Assembly (NCBI GenBank): GCA_036365145.1
Contig: JAEOAD010000034.1
Span: 16,707,501-16,771,500, forward strand
Length of the DNA stretch: 64,000 bases
Reading direction: 5' to 3'
From: Orientallactaga sibirica
Lineage: Eukaryota > Chordata > Mammalia > Rodentia > Dipodidae
Made by a program: the position numbers and the translations under genes. This document shows, in pieces, positions 33,259 through 45,333 of this stretch. Below the pieces are notes generated by a model. It saw only the letters and a list, made by a program, of their open reading frames with translations. It was not told the DNA's origin and did not search any database. Position 1 is the stretch's first letter. Every line of letters begins with the position of its first letter.

Positions 33259-33289
33259 AAATAAATATTTTTTTAAAACTACCTCTTAA

Positions 33290-33700
33290 TTCTTTAAAGA
33301 ATGAGAGTTGATGTTAATATAAATTTAAAACAAATAATAATGAAGCAATGGTTGGCAGTCTCCTGCCTTAAAGGGAGTATACAGGATGGTTATAAATAGG
33401 AAATAGTAAGTTAGCAAATAGAGTGTAAGGGCTTATTTATTTAAAAGTAACCTTTCGAAAAGGCCAAATATATGGGCTTCTACTTTAAAACTAGACATCT
33501 TAGGTTTGAATTCATCGCTTTGGAAAATTCATGGCCTTAAGGAGGTTAACTCTCTATTTCCATAACTATCAAGTAGACATTACAAAATTTCTAAAACAAA
33601 AATAATTGGTAAACCATTTAAAACAATTCTTGGTAAACAGTAAACATACTTTAGTAAAATTATATGTAAACACATGCAAATGTCATTTTAAAAATGCATT
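33290..33700. other. Unclassified non-coding DNA
   Basis: AT-rich, nothing recognised. Confidence 0.4.
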
Positions 33701-33705
33701 CCTCA

Positions 33706-33932
33706 GGGCTGAAGAGATGGCTTAGTGGTTAAATGCTTGCCTGCACAGCCTAAAGACCCTGGTTCAAGGCTCAGTTCCCCAGTACCCATGTAAGCCAGAT
33801 GCACAAAGTGGTGCATGCATCTGGAGTTCGTTTACAGTGGCTGGAGGCCCTGGTATGCCCATTCTCTATCTTTTGCCTCTTTCTCTCTATGTCTGTCTGT
33901 TCCTAATAAATAAATAAAATTTTTAAAAAATT
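33706..33932 (+). repeat. tRNA-derived SINE
   Basis: GGGCTGAAGAGATGGCTTAG, GCCAGATGCACAAAGTGGTG, CATCTGGAGTTCGTTTACAG, a CT-rich stretch and TAATAAATAAATAAAATTTT. ATTCCTC-like sequence on both sides hints at a diverged duplication. Confidence 0.93.
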
Positions 33933-34084
33933 AAAAATTGTCTTTAAAAAAATTCAATCCTCTAGTAAACGATATATTGATTGCTTCCAAATATTGGCAA
34001 TTAAGAATAATTGTTACATGTTCAACCATGTACAAGATTTATGTGACCATGTTTTCAAACTGTTAGAATAAATCTCAAGGACAC

Positions 34085-35700
34085 AATATTGAATCATATA
34101 CTGATTATGTTTAGATTTCTAGGATCCATGTTGTTTTCCAAAGTGGTTGTATCCTTTTGCAGTTCCAGCCAAAATGAACAGAATTTCCTGTTTTCCCACA
34201 TTCTCATCAGCATTTGGCATTGCCATGCCTTAAGTTTGGGCTATTTTAATAGATGTGTCATCATAGCACATCCTTTGATTTGCATTACACTGATTACACA
34301 CTATGTGGAGCAACCTGTCATGGTCTACTTCCACCTTCTTTGGTAAGACATCTGTTAAGGATTTTTACCCATTTTTGGTAGGAATACTTGTAGTATTTTT
34401 GAGTTCCACATTTTATCTGTTGGAAAATAACCTTTTATCGTATCTTTTGTAAGCATTTTCTTCTAGTGTGTGACTTGTTTTCTCATTCTTACCAGAGTAT
34501 CTTTCACAGAGTGAAAAATTTTAAAGAGAGTGAAATTGAGTTTGTCAATTATTTCTTTCATGGGTTGTACTTTTGATAATATGTCTAAAAATAAATCACC
34601 ATCACTCCCTAAGTCACTGAAGTTTTCCCTTATGCTGTGGTCTTGTCTTTATTTTCAAGTTGAGGGCTTGTTATATGAACATTTTGATCATTGTTGATAC
34701 TCCCATGAGGTTATACTCTTAGGTTCCCTGTCCTCTCATCTAATTCTACTTAGGGCCCTCTTCAGTGTGGTTATCAGTAATCACTGTGGTTTCCAAAGTT
34801 TTATCATTTTGGTTTTACATCCAGATATATCTTCCATTTTGAGTTTATTTTTTTTTTTTTTATGAAGTCCTAAGACCTTTATTTAGACTATATATTTGTT
34901 ATTCTGGTACAAATTGTTAACAAGGGTATCATTATTGTATTATATTTTCTTTGCTCTTTTGCTAATGCAAGAAGACAATATTTGTATGATTCCTTTGTTG
35001 AGCTAGGCTTTTATGTTCCATTCATGTGTATATCCATTGTGTTACTAATGTCATACCATCAACCAAAATAACTTCCTTATGAGTCTTATGTAAAAAAGCA
35101 TCCATCTGGGCTGGAGAGATGGCTTAGTGGTTAAGATGCCTGCCTGCTAAACCTAAGAACCCGGTTCCAATCTCCAGGTCCCACGTTTAGCCAGATGCAA
35201 AGTGACACAAGTATGGAATGCCACACTTGCCCACAAGGGGGCGCACACATCTGGATTTCGTTCACAGCAGCTGAGAGACTGCTGGCATGCCCATTCTCTA
35301 TCTGTTTCCCTCTCCCTCTCTCTCTGTCTGTCTCTCTCCAAAAAAAAAAAAAAGCATCCATCTTCCAGTGTTATCCTCCTTCAGTATTGTGTTGACTAAT
35401 CTGGGTATTTTGTGTCTCCATATAAATTTTTGAGTTAACTGCTTCAAACAGACAGTAGAACTTGTGTTTTTGAGTGGAATTTTATCAAATCTGCAATTTG
35501 CACTTGGAAGAATTAACATTCTAATATTAATTCATTCTTTCCACATCCATGGGTTATTTCTCCATTTATTCAGTTCTTTGCTTTGGTGCTTCAGGGTTTT
35601 GTAGTTTTTTGGATATAGATCTTTTCTATATTCACTTTGACTTTTGTCTGATTATATAATTTTGAGTGATATGTATGTGGTACTACAAGACAATGAAATA
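34085..35700 (-). mobile_element. Ancient L1 ORF2/3' region, antisense, split by a SINE
   Basis: Plus-strand text such as TTTTCCAAAGTGGTTGTATC, ATTTGCATTACACTGATTAC, TTTTCTCATTCTTACCAGAG and GGTGCTTCAGGGTTTTGTAG is a strongly diverged antisense version of the distal ORF2 seen at 29400-30800. All frames are broken. The same L1 resumes after the SINE at 35108-35347. Divergence suggests an old mammalian-wide L1 subfamily. Confidence 0.78.
35108..35347 (+). repeat. tRNA-derived SINE inserted in the ancient L1
   Basis: GGGCTGGAGAGATGGCTTAG at the head, CAAGGGGGCGCACACATCTG in the centre, a CT tract and an A-run. AAAAAAGCATCCATCT flanks it at 35092-35107 and 35348-35363, a 16-base duplication, so it is a relatively recent insertion. 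Confidence 0.95.
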
Positions 35701-35704
35701 TTTT

Positions 35705-35728
35705 ATTTTTAAAAATGTTATTATATTT

Positions 35729-35806
<78 letters not shown>

Positions 35807-35935
35807 GAAAAACAAACTACAGATGAATGTTCTACTTTGTGTGTCTGTTTTTATGTGAATACTGCGGGATCAAACCCAGGGTGTCATGCTTTGCAAGCAA
35901 GTGTTCTTAACCATTGAGATATCTTCCCAACCCAG
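35705..35935 (-). repeat. tRNA-derived SINE, minus strand, with (TG)n(AG)n expansion
   Basis: The minus-strand head lies at about 35935 (CTGGGTTGGGAAGATATCTC) with GGGTTTGATCCCGCAGT as the B-box region. The CT-rich 3' part has grown into a compound TG/AG microsatellite at 35734-35803. The middle portion is shortened. Confidence 0.82.
35734..35803 (+). repeat. Compound (TG)n(AG)n microsatellite
   Basis: About 18 TG units then about 17 GA units, within the CT-rich part of the minus-strand SINE. Confidence 0.95.
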
Positions 35936-35941
35936 TATATT

Positions 35942-36164
35942 TTTTTATTTTTTTAAATATTTTATTTATTTATTTATGTATTTGAGAGAGGAAAAGAGGC
36001 AGAGAGAGAGAGAGACTGGGCACATCAAGGCTTCCAGCCATGACAAATGAACTCCAGACACTTGCGCCCCTGTGCATCTGGCTAACGTGGGTCCTGGGGA
36101 ATCAAACCTGGGTCCTTTGGCTTTGCAGGCAAATGCCTTAACTGCCAAACCATCCCTCCAGCCC
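35942..36164 (-). repeat. tRNA-derived SINE, minus strand
   Basis: Starts with TTTATTTATTTATTTATGTA (tail), then a GA-rich tract, CTTGCGCCCCTGTGCATCTG, GAATCAAACCTGGGTCCTTT (B box) and CCATCCCTCCAGCCC (head). It sits head-to-tail with the previous SINE, a few bases apart. Confidence 0.93.
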
Positions 36165-36174
36165 TCATTTTTAA

Positions 36175-37235
36175 ATTATTTTTTTTATTGACAACTTCTA
36201 TACTTACATACAAAAAACACATGACATTTCCTTCTCCTCCCCCCCATTCCACTTTAGAACTCCAATCTCCATCATATCCCCTCCGTCTCTCCATTGGTCT
36301 CTCTTTTAATTTGATGCCATCATCTTTTTCTCCTATTATGAAGGTCTTGCAAAGGTATTTCTAGGCACTGCAAGGTCATGGATATCGAGGCCAATTTCTG
36401 TCTGGGCAGTTGCATTGTAAGAAGTCATACCCTTCCTTTGGCTCTTATTCTATTCACCCCCTCTTCCCCAATGGTCCCTGAACCTTGGAGGGTGTGAGAG
36501 AGGTGTTTCAGTGCTGGACACTCCTCCATCCCTTCTTCTCAGCACTACGTTGCCTTTTGGGTCATCCCAGTGGTCATCACCATCTGAAAAGAGAAGCTTC
36601 TCTAATCAGAAGTGAGAGTAGCGTTAAATGTGAATACAAACATTAAGTGTAGTACTTTCAGGGCAGCTTGGTGGGAATAATTTATACATTTAGTCAGATA
36701 AGAGCAGGCTTTATACCCCTAATGCTCATGACCTCACCTGCCATAGACTTTTGCTTAGGTTTTTCAGTACCAGGTATGTATTCCCTCCCATAGAGAGGGC
36801 CTTCAGTCAAATTATGGTACAGTTGGTTACCCCAAAGTAGATATGCCACTATTGCATCAGTTCAGTCATTGGGCCTGTATGGCCAAACTTGAATATTCAG
36901 TGTCCACTGTTTTCACTGCTGATGACTTCTGTCTTCCATACGGCTGCATGCAGTGCAGCTTTTTCCAGCTTTCAGTTGGCTGGTCTACAGGGAGAAGGTT
37001 TTCTGCTCAGCAGGAGCTTGCTTTCTCAGTGACCTTATCTCTCAGGCAAGAGATGTCTTCAGCAATATGGTCTTACTATCAGTTTCTCAAGGGAAATCAA
37101 GGGCTTTGGCAAAAGCCTTTAATGTTTTGGAGGCTACCGGGACCTCCTTGGCCAGCAACTCACTGGAAGGTATCCCATCCCAGGCACTGAAAATTTTCTA
37201 GTAACAGTCTATAGCTTCTAGATGTGCCATTATTC
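36175..37235 (-). mobile_element. Probable L1 3' region remnant, antisense
   Basis: It begins TTTTTTATTGACAACTTCTA, a sequence I associate with reversed L1 3' ends. It continues for about 1 kb of family-like text (for example CAGTGCTGGACACTCCTCC and GGCACTGAAAATTTTCTAGT) with no coding capacity. The assignment to L1 is from memory of rodent repeats and should be taken as probable. The 115-codon plus-strand frame inside (36843-37190) is therefore not a gene. Confidence 0.6.
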
Positions 37236-38810
37236 AAAAAAGTAGGTTTACATAAGTCTTATTCAAACAATCTTGAATTTAGATTGACCACCCCCCCCGC
37301 CCTTCTTTTACACATTTTCTTCCCATGGCCAGTATATTCTTTTTTTGATAGTAGAAATATCAATGGTTCCGAAACTCTATGGGCAGAGAAATGAATAGGT
37401 AGAACACAGAGGAATTGAGGAAATAAAGGTAAATGTTCTATGTAATTCAATATGGCACTCACTTGTATATGTATTGTGCAAACTTATAGGATATACAGCA
37501 CCAATGTTAAGCCTTAATGTAAACTATGGAAGTAAAAGATTGTGATGACAATTACTCTATTAAATGTTGATTTGAGGGGAAATGAATGCCTGAAGTTTAG
37601 GATTATGTGAGAAATCTCAGTATCTTCATATTAATTTTGTTAGGAATACAGAAAGACTCAGAAGATCTTAATAAAAAAGATAATAAAGGGTACACAGATA
37701 TTCTGCAGTTTGTGTAGCAATTTCCTTCAAACTGAAGTGTGAAAACCTGGTGGGAAATTCATTAAGACTTAGAAAGCTCCTTTTTAAGACTTAGGAAATC
37801 AAAAGGGCTGAGGACTCTGCAAGTCTCCAGAAACTCCCCAAACTAACAAGATCACAAGTCTCCTCACAACTAAGGTTATGCAAAGAGTAAACATTTGTTG
37901 TTGTTGAAGGGGTGACCTCTTGCCTGTGGAGTTCCATGCAATTCTTACAGTATGCTCTAGAGAGACAGCTGTTGTGAACTGTCACCTATGTTGGGATAGG
38001 CTTTCTGGAGATGCAGCTGCCTTTGAGCCATTCATTCTTCTGTAAGTAACCCCTTACTTGGGGTATATAAGTAACCCAAATATGTCATTGGTTCAACAAC
38101 ATTGGATTTTGGTGCAACTGAGCTTTGGTCTGTCATTTGTCCCCTATCTTGTTGGGTAAATAGACATGTGATAATGTCTCCCTGGGGAAAAATGTTTCAT
38201 ATAACTGCAATGGTTGTCATGTACATGTCATTTAAGATTTATGACTTGGAACTTACGCCCAAAGTCAATGTAAGAAGAGGTGGCCTTTGAGAGATGACTA
38301 TACTGATATGGTCAGGTAAGAGCCTCTATAAAATGGTATGAGGATATGAATTAATCCTGTTTGCCCTTCCAGCATGAGAGGAAGCTGTTTATTTTTTCCT
38401 GTGGAGAATACAGTAACAAGGAGTCTCTTTAGAAGCACACCATGAGACTTCATCAGACATTGTAGTTTGCAGCACCTTAAACATTTCAGCCTCCAGAGCC
38501 ACAGAAAGTGTATTTTTATTGTTTCAAATCAACCCAAACTATTTTGTCAAGATAGCCTAAGTTGGCTGAGACATACTCACTCTTGAACTCTGTGCACAAA
38601 TTATATAAACACTCCAAAACTTGGTTTATAAATCCTTGATGTATAGAAGAACAGAGTATTGCCTCATAAATAGTCTTGACTAAATAAACATAAAAAAAAA
38701 CAAAGAAAGTTCACAACATAAAATCTTGAATATGGTGATGCAAGAGGATTTTTATTATTGATTATCACTATAATAACACTAGAGAATCACATTACTTTGA
38801 ATTTAAAGGT
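37236..38810. other. Unclassified non-coding DNA
   Basis: No repeat or gene recognised. A C-run lies at about 37290-37299. Confidence 0.4.
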
Positions 38811-38814
38811 TTTT

Positions 38815-38990
38815 AGAGTCTGTGGTACAATGCTTGCCTAGCAGGCATGAAGCCCTGAGTTGGAGCTCTAGCACCTCATAAAACTGGCTGTGGTGGCACA
38901 TATTTGTAATTCCAGCACTCAAGAGGATCTGAAGTACAAGTATCTCAAAAAGGAAAATAAAATAACTGAACTTTCATACTTTGTGAAAAA
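38815..38990 (+). repeat. Dimeric ID/B1-type SINE (B4-like)
   Basis: A tRNA-like first half (GGTACAATGCTTGCCTAGCA, CCTGAGTTGGAGCTCTAGCA) is joined to a B1-like second half (GGCTGTGGTGGCACATATTT, GTAATTCCAGCACTC), then an A-rich tail. This order fits old rodent B4 / ID-B1 composite SINEs. Confidence 0.75.
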
Positions 38991-41900
38991 AAAAAACTCA
39001 AGTTATCTCAGAGGAATTACTGATAAATTCTTTTAAACAAATAATTCTTTAAAAGTTTGTGGTATTTCCTATTTTAATGAAGTGAGTGAAAATCTCACAT
39101 GATTTTCAGATGATAGGTTGTGATTTATTAACATTCTAACCAAATATATAAGCAAGTATTTAAAGAGAAGCAAGCAGTAATAGATAGATGTGATAGAAGA
39201 AGGACCCTAAAGGAAAGGAATTCTTTATAGGGATAACTATTGTTTATTCAGATTGTGGACGGCTTCTCAAGTGTACAGATGGAGGGTACAGAGCCCAGTG
39301 ATACCATGTACACTGTGCATTTTTGACACAATGCCAACAAAAACCGAAAAAAATCAGTTCCTACATCTTTCAATAAAGTAAGCCTTTCTGTTGATCAATG
39401 AAATTATTGATTACTCTTAAAGACTTATTATCAAAGATCCTAAGATACAATTTTCGCTAAACATTTAACAAATTCATGAAGAAATGAGCAGAGGTCTAAA
39501 GACAATAGCTGTCTTATATATGGAGCATGGTCTGTACAATTGAAGATGACACCATTTTGTAATCCAGGTAATATACTACTCACAGACTAATCTACATTTT
39601 TATAACTGGTATTTCTATGACATTATTAACAAAATCATCACTGTGCAGTTGTCTATATTTACTATTTCTTCCCAAAATGAGAAGATGAGTACAACCCAGC
39701 TTATATTTTACTATTTAAGGATGGAATTTTAAGATAAAATTCCCCAAACTCTCTTTGCAACAAAAATGTAAATTTCACTTCTTCCCATGTGTTTCAATGC
39801 ATTTAAAATGACAACACCATCAGTGTTACACTCTGTCTCTGATAATAGTCTGTATACCTCTTCCCATATCTTCTATCCATTAATCATTGATCAACACTAC
39901 ATTCCTCTTGTTTTTCACTCTGTATAATGTCCATGTCTTCCCTTAAAAGTCTTCACATAATATCTGAAGTATTAATTTTTGAACAATATAAAAGTACTTA
40001 AGACTTCCCCTCATTTGCTTTTTAGTGCATTTCCTTCATCTTAAAATAGGTTGTTAAAATTCAAGATGTCTTGTAACAACTCCTTCTGTAATTAAGAGAC
40101 AGACGTTTGTCTGGATGTTTTAGTAGAGAAAAAATAATAATTCAGGAAACAGCTGCAGTTCAGAGAGGAGCAAGTCTGCTCTGTCCGTGGTGCTGAATGT
40201 GATTTTCTGTGAGTATAGTAAGGCAATTAATGCCTTGTCCAAGAATCCAAACAGAAAGTGATTCTATGAATGACATGAGTTAGTCTGGAATGTATCAAAG
40301 AAAACTGCATGCATATAGATTAGAAGTGGAGTATATGTCTTAGCATTAAAATGCATGTGACATTTTTTTTTCATTGTTTTCTTTCCATAATTGGAAATGT
40401 TTTAAGTAGTACAAATACATATCATGTTTGATTTCCATCATTTGAGCTAAATATTTCCATCATTTGAGTTAAATGTTTCCTCAGAAGTATTGGATACCTC
40501 AAACTTACCTCCATAAGTTCAGCTCCAACTTTATTTCTATAGCTTGATAGACAAAGTGATCAAATAAATTCTAACTTCAAATAAATTGCATTTACTGAGG
40601 ATGCATTTGTTAAAGACCTAATAATACAATGTCTTACCCTACTGTTTTGGGTACATATTTAAATGTTACAATACATATTAATAGAATTTTTTAATCTAGA
40701 CTTTTGATCAGGCATTTTTTCTGCAACATAATTATCTCTATATACAACTATCTAGGTTTTGGTGGATAACAAGTATGGAACTAATAAAGCTTTGACTCAA
40801 GCATGGATGCACACTATGAAAGAGTTTATTTTAAAACTTATGCTAGTACTTTTCCCAATGCTAGATAATCCTATCAGGATCCAGGGACCAAAAAGTACAG
40901 AATGAAGAGGAAGATTTAAATCCAACTGAATGCATGGAATTTGTCTGCAAAAGGGCAGATAAGGCATATGGATGCTCCAGTGAGATCAAATGGCTTAAGG
41001 AATGTTTGATGATTGTTGCTGTGTTACCCATGGGTTCTTTCACTTTGAATTATTCCACTATGAAATACTCATCTGCTTGCTGCAGAGAGAGGATGACACA
41101 GAGCAAAGAAACATCTTTGGCTTGTCTAAACTTTGCAAAAAGGCTGTCGCATATCGAGCAGACTTGTCTACTCTCATTTATGTTAACCAGCCCTAAATCA
41201 CTATTTTAGTTCAGGGCCTCCCACCATAGGGACCACAGCACTTGGTTGTTCTATGACTCCATAGTCAAAAGACATTCTTATGAATTGTTTTAGTAGGAAT
41301 TTGAATACACTCTCCACTCCCACCTATTCCACTAAGTGTTAATTTACTGGCGTGCCCACCCACTCATCTCCCATCCCCCGCACACCACCTAAAAATAAAA
41401 CTCAAGAGTAACATTGTCAGTTTGAATCTTATTAAATCCAATTGCTAATTAACATCTACCAATGTCAAAGGTATTGTTAACGTTACAATCAATAACTTAT
41501 AAGGATGGGGACTTCAATTGTGTACATACCTTCTACTCCAGAACCTGATTATTTTTTTTATAGCATATGAACTCACTTTTATCAAGTGGTCAGTCAGTAT
41601 TATTGAATGTGAGTGTCCAGGTTTCATGATGACATCACCTTTAAAAATATATGGTTAACTTAGAAAACACTTGAAGGAAAAACAGGGTAGGCAAAATCTT
41701 CAAGGAAATTTGGCAAGTTACTGTCTACCTTGTGGGATATTTAGCATTTTGGCCTACAAGTCATAACATTTTATAGAATAAAACTAGGAAAAAAGTATGA
41801 GAAAATATACATACACACTTCTATCTTCACAGCTTATATTAAGAGCCAGTGCTCAGTGCTAATCTTGCAGGAATTCCTTCAAATTAACAAAGTAAATAAC

Positions 41901-42811
41901 TGAGGATGCTAATTAAAATTCAAGTATCCTGGGTTCAAGTTATAGTCCATCTCAATCCCATTGGAGTTACATATCCTGGCGATGCATTTAGAAAAAAAAT
42001 AAGAATACACTATCTGGATAACTGGATAGATCTGGACATATAACCTAATGCAATGGGTTCATATCTCTGGGAGTGCAATGCTGAAATAAACATAAATAAG
42101 ACTTGAAGGTGAAGACAAGGGGGTTTCATAATTTATTTCCCAACTAAGGCTATTCTGAAATAAAGGCATTATGTGCTTGCTATTCGGGGGACCAGTAGAG
42201 GTTCATGGGGGTGAGCCCATTTCCAAGCAATATTAGTTAATGCTATAATAAATGAAAAAGATAGTAGACATTTTTATACATGCTGAGATCAAAGTCATGG
42301 AGCATGTACATGATATTTAAATGATGCAGAGAAATATCTATGTACATGCTCAACTTGTACCATTAAAAAATGCTAAAATAAAGGAAATGATATCCTGAAG
42401 GTGTGTTAATACAGGGGTCTTCCCTTGAAGATGCACACTTTGCTTTGTCACCATAGTTATAGATTTTCTGTTTTTCATTTTAATAAATGTATACAACAGA
42501 ATTTGTACAACCCAAACTCAGGGTTATTTTTCTCTTAGGGTTGGATGATGTCTGTGAGGAAAACGTCAGAAAATTCAAATAAATCTTGCAGTTAAAAATG
42601 TGCTAATTGGCTTGATAAATCTTTAGAGAGTATGCCAAAATTATAACATTTAAACTTGGGAATGGTTAACTTTTTCTGATTTGTTTGTGGTTTTGGTTTT
42701 ATTAACTGTATTGTTTCAAATTTAAATCTCACAAATTAGCTAATACCTTTCCTAAGCTGTTTGTTCAAGCCTGTTACCATTAAAAGTCATCAGGAAGAAA
42801 AAAGAGCTTAT
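38991..42811. other. Unclassified non-coding DNA, 3.8 kb
   Basis: The longest repeat-poor stretch in the window. A 22-base tandem pair (TTTCCATCATTTGAG-TAAAT units) lies near 40430-40475. Opposing frames of 60-91 codons at 40861-41209 overlap on both strands and have no recognised domain. Confidence 0.4.
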
Positions 42812-42816
42812 AATGG

Positions 42817-43176
42817 TGTAGCATACAGCTTCAGGTTCACTGAGATGAACTTCCAGACCAGGCACAATTATGGAGGAAGGGATATTTATTGAAGCTTACT
42901 GATCCAGGGGAAGTTCCATAATGGCAGAAGAAGCTGGCCTGTTTTCACAGTACCAAACACAGAGAACAAAGCCATAAGCCAAAAGCCACACAGCACAGCA
43001 CACCTCAGGAACTCCAGCTAGGCACACTTTGCATATCTTTAGATTGAAATCTCAAAGGCACCACCACACCTTAAGATCTGCCCAGTGACATTGCCTCCAA
43101 CCAGGTAGTTGCAGATGCAAACTACAAACTAATAAAACACTGAATATATTGGGGGCTATCTATTCAAACTACCACA
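42817..43176 (-). mobile_element. Solo MaLR-type LTR, minus strand
   Basis: The minus strand runs TGTGGTAGTTTGAATAGATA to GCTGTATGCTACA. It is flanked by exact AATGG (42812-42816 and 43177-43181). It is the same subfamily as the LTR at 15143-15529, with shared blocks such as TTTGTAGTTTGCATCTGC and TTCAATAAATATCCC (minus-strand sense). Confidence 0.9.
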
Positions 43177-43181
43177 AATGG

Positions 43182-43963
43182 CTTTTCAAGGAGCATATGT
43201 CATTTTTTAATAGATGGTTATGTGGCCCAAGGCAGGATTAGCACTACTAGTGGGTGGTCATAGCAGAAGCCCCTGGGATTCAACAAATAGGATAAATAGG
43301 AGACGGGGAATGAAGTAAGATAGAAAAATGTCTGATTGACGTATGAATATATTTGTGTACATGGACACACGCACCCTTATGCACAACATTATCTGTATTT
43401 TGCTTTACATTTTTTCAGCTTTCTTAGGATTTATTCTGAAAGTCAGTTAACTTACCTTGACTTCAAATGTAGTTAAAGAAAACTGTACCTTATCTAGAGA
43501 ATAATTTGTCTCTATGGCTGTTGCTATAAGAGGCCACATCTCTAGGGTTTGACAGTTAACCAAAGAAGTAGAAGACAGCCTAAGGGTTCTCAGGCTGAAA
43601 TTGCTTTCACATAGAACTATTTATCAATGTGCGTACTCCACTTTCTCAACCTTTTTTCTTCTGTGGCTTACTTTTGTAATGCAAATATCCTCAAGCTACC
43701 CCTGGGAAGCCTAAATATCCAAATTGAATGCACTCATGCTAACCTGAGCCTTTGTGTCATTCAATTAGTATGTAATTGGAATAGCCAGTATTTACTGAAC
43801 AACTTTAATGCTAACTACTTGAGAGCCATGATGTGATTTAATTTTTACCATAAATCTATAAGTTTAATTTTTGTCTTGTTCTTACTTCACAGTTGTAGGA
43901 AGAAAAAGCCATTTAAAGCAGTAATAATAACAACAATAATAAATTGTTCATAAAAAATAGAAA
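43182..43963. other. Unclassified non-coding DNA
   Basis: No gene or repeat recognised. Confidence 0.4.
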
Positions 43964-43968
43964 CAGGT

Positions 43969-44311
43969 TGTTATGGTCAGGTTCACACTGCTGGCAGAAA
44001 TTATCTGACCAAGAGCAGTTTGGGGAAAAAAAGGTTTACTTTGGCTTACAGACTCAAGGGGAAGCACCATGATGGCAGGGGAAAATGACAGCATGAGCAG
44101 AGTGTGGACATCACCTTTTGGCCAACATCAAATGGACAACAGCAATAGGATAGTGTGCCAAACACTGGCAAGGGGAAGCTGGCTATAATACTATACTGCC
44201 TCCAACAATACACTGCCTCCAAGAGGTGTTAATTCCCAAATATCCATCAGCTGGGAACCTTGTACCCAAAATATCTAAGTTTATGGGGGACACCTAAATC
44301 AAACTACCACA
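43969..44311 (-). mobile_element. Solo MaLR-like LTR, second subfamily, minus strand
   Basis: The minus strand runs TGTGGTAGTTTGATTTAGGT, CCCCCATAAACTTAG, CAGCTGATGGATATTTGGGA ... GACCATAACA. Flanks CAGGT (43964-43968) and CAGAT (44312-44316) agree at 4 of 5 bases. No interior is present. Confidence 0.82.
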
Positions 44312-44531
44312 CAGATTGAATGCAATTTTTCTTGGATCACAAATATTTCATTCTAATCAAGAACTGAGTTCCAAATTGGTTCCTTCTGCTTTTACAATGT
44401 GTAAGAACTTTTTGATTTGATTTAGGACCTTAGTCAATATGTCAGGAACAAAATGGTCCATCTTTCAATATTTCTTGCTTGTACTGGACAATTTGAGGAA
44501 GTACAAAATAAAATTTGCTTTTGTGTCAATC

Positions 44532-44668
44532 TCTGTTTTTAAGATAGGGTCTTGCTATGACTGGCCTGGTACTCACCATGTTTCCCAGGATGGCTTCAAA
44601 CTATAGCAGTCCTCTTGATCCAGTTTCCTGTGTTTTGGGATTGCAGGTGAACCATCATGGTTGGACAG
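44532..44668 (-). repeat. Old B1/FLAM-like SINE, minus strand
   Basis: TTTTTAAGATAGGGTCTTGC, CTCACCATGTTTCCCAGGAT, GTGTTTTGGGATTGCAGGTG and ACCATCATGGTTGGACA are diverged 7SL-SINE blocks. It is clearly older than the copy at 44745. Confidence 0.75.
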
Positions 44669-44744
44669 TTATCATGTCTATTTAACTTAGTTCATCTGAT
44701 GTGTCTCCCTCATATTTAGAGAATGCCAAGAAATGCACTATGTT

Positions 44745-44896
44745 TGTTTGTTTGTTTTTTGAAGTAGGGTCTCACTCTAGCCCAGGCTGACCTGGAATTC
44801 ACTATGTAGTCTCAGGGTGGCCTTGAACACATGGCAATCCTCCTACTTCTGCCTCCCAGGTGTTGGGATTAAAGGTGTGCACCACCACACCTGGCT
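44745..44896 (-). repeat. B1-like SINE, minus strand
   Basis: A (TTTG)n/T tail, then GAAGTAGGGTCTCACTCTAG, AGGCTGACCTGGAATTCACT, GTTGGGATTAAAGGTGTGCA and CCACCACACCTGGC. TGCACTA appears on both sides (44733-44739 and 44899-44905) as the likely target duplication. Confidence 0.93.
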
Positions 44897-44904
44897 TTGC
44901 ACTA

Positions 44905-45330
44905 AACTTTTTTGCCACCCAGGATCTGCAGGTAAAGAATCCTGAAATGAGCAGTGACCCACTTTCAACCATCTAAAACCAAACTATTCTATGTATATTC
45001 TGGATTCATGCTCTTCTTTTTCACATTCATAATTTTCAGTCCTGTAACACTGAATCTGCTTGTCTTGCTATAACAAGGATGTGGCATGGTACTCTCTGAA
45101 GAAAGAATGACAAAACATATAACCTTAAATTCTCCAAGGTGAGAATAATATTTACAGGAATAACCATCCCCCAAACAAGTGACTAATAATAGAAATTCAG
45201 ATAGCATTTTCTTTATGAAACCAATTTTTATTTTGTAATCATATGTGTATCGTAGCCTCTAAATCATTATCTTTCATTGAACAGCAAATTTTTATTTGAG
45301 TAGATCCAATCCAATCTCATGGGTCCTTAT
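44905..45330. other. Unclassified non-coding DNA
   Basis: No gene or repeat recognised. Confidence 0.4.
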
Positions 45331-45333
45331 TTC

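Noticed and set aside
36843..37190. 115-codon plus-strand frame as a gene
   Set aside because: It falls wholly in an interspersed-repeat stretch that I take as an L1 3' region.
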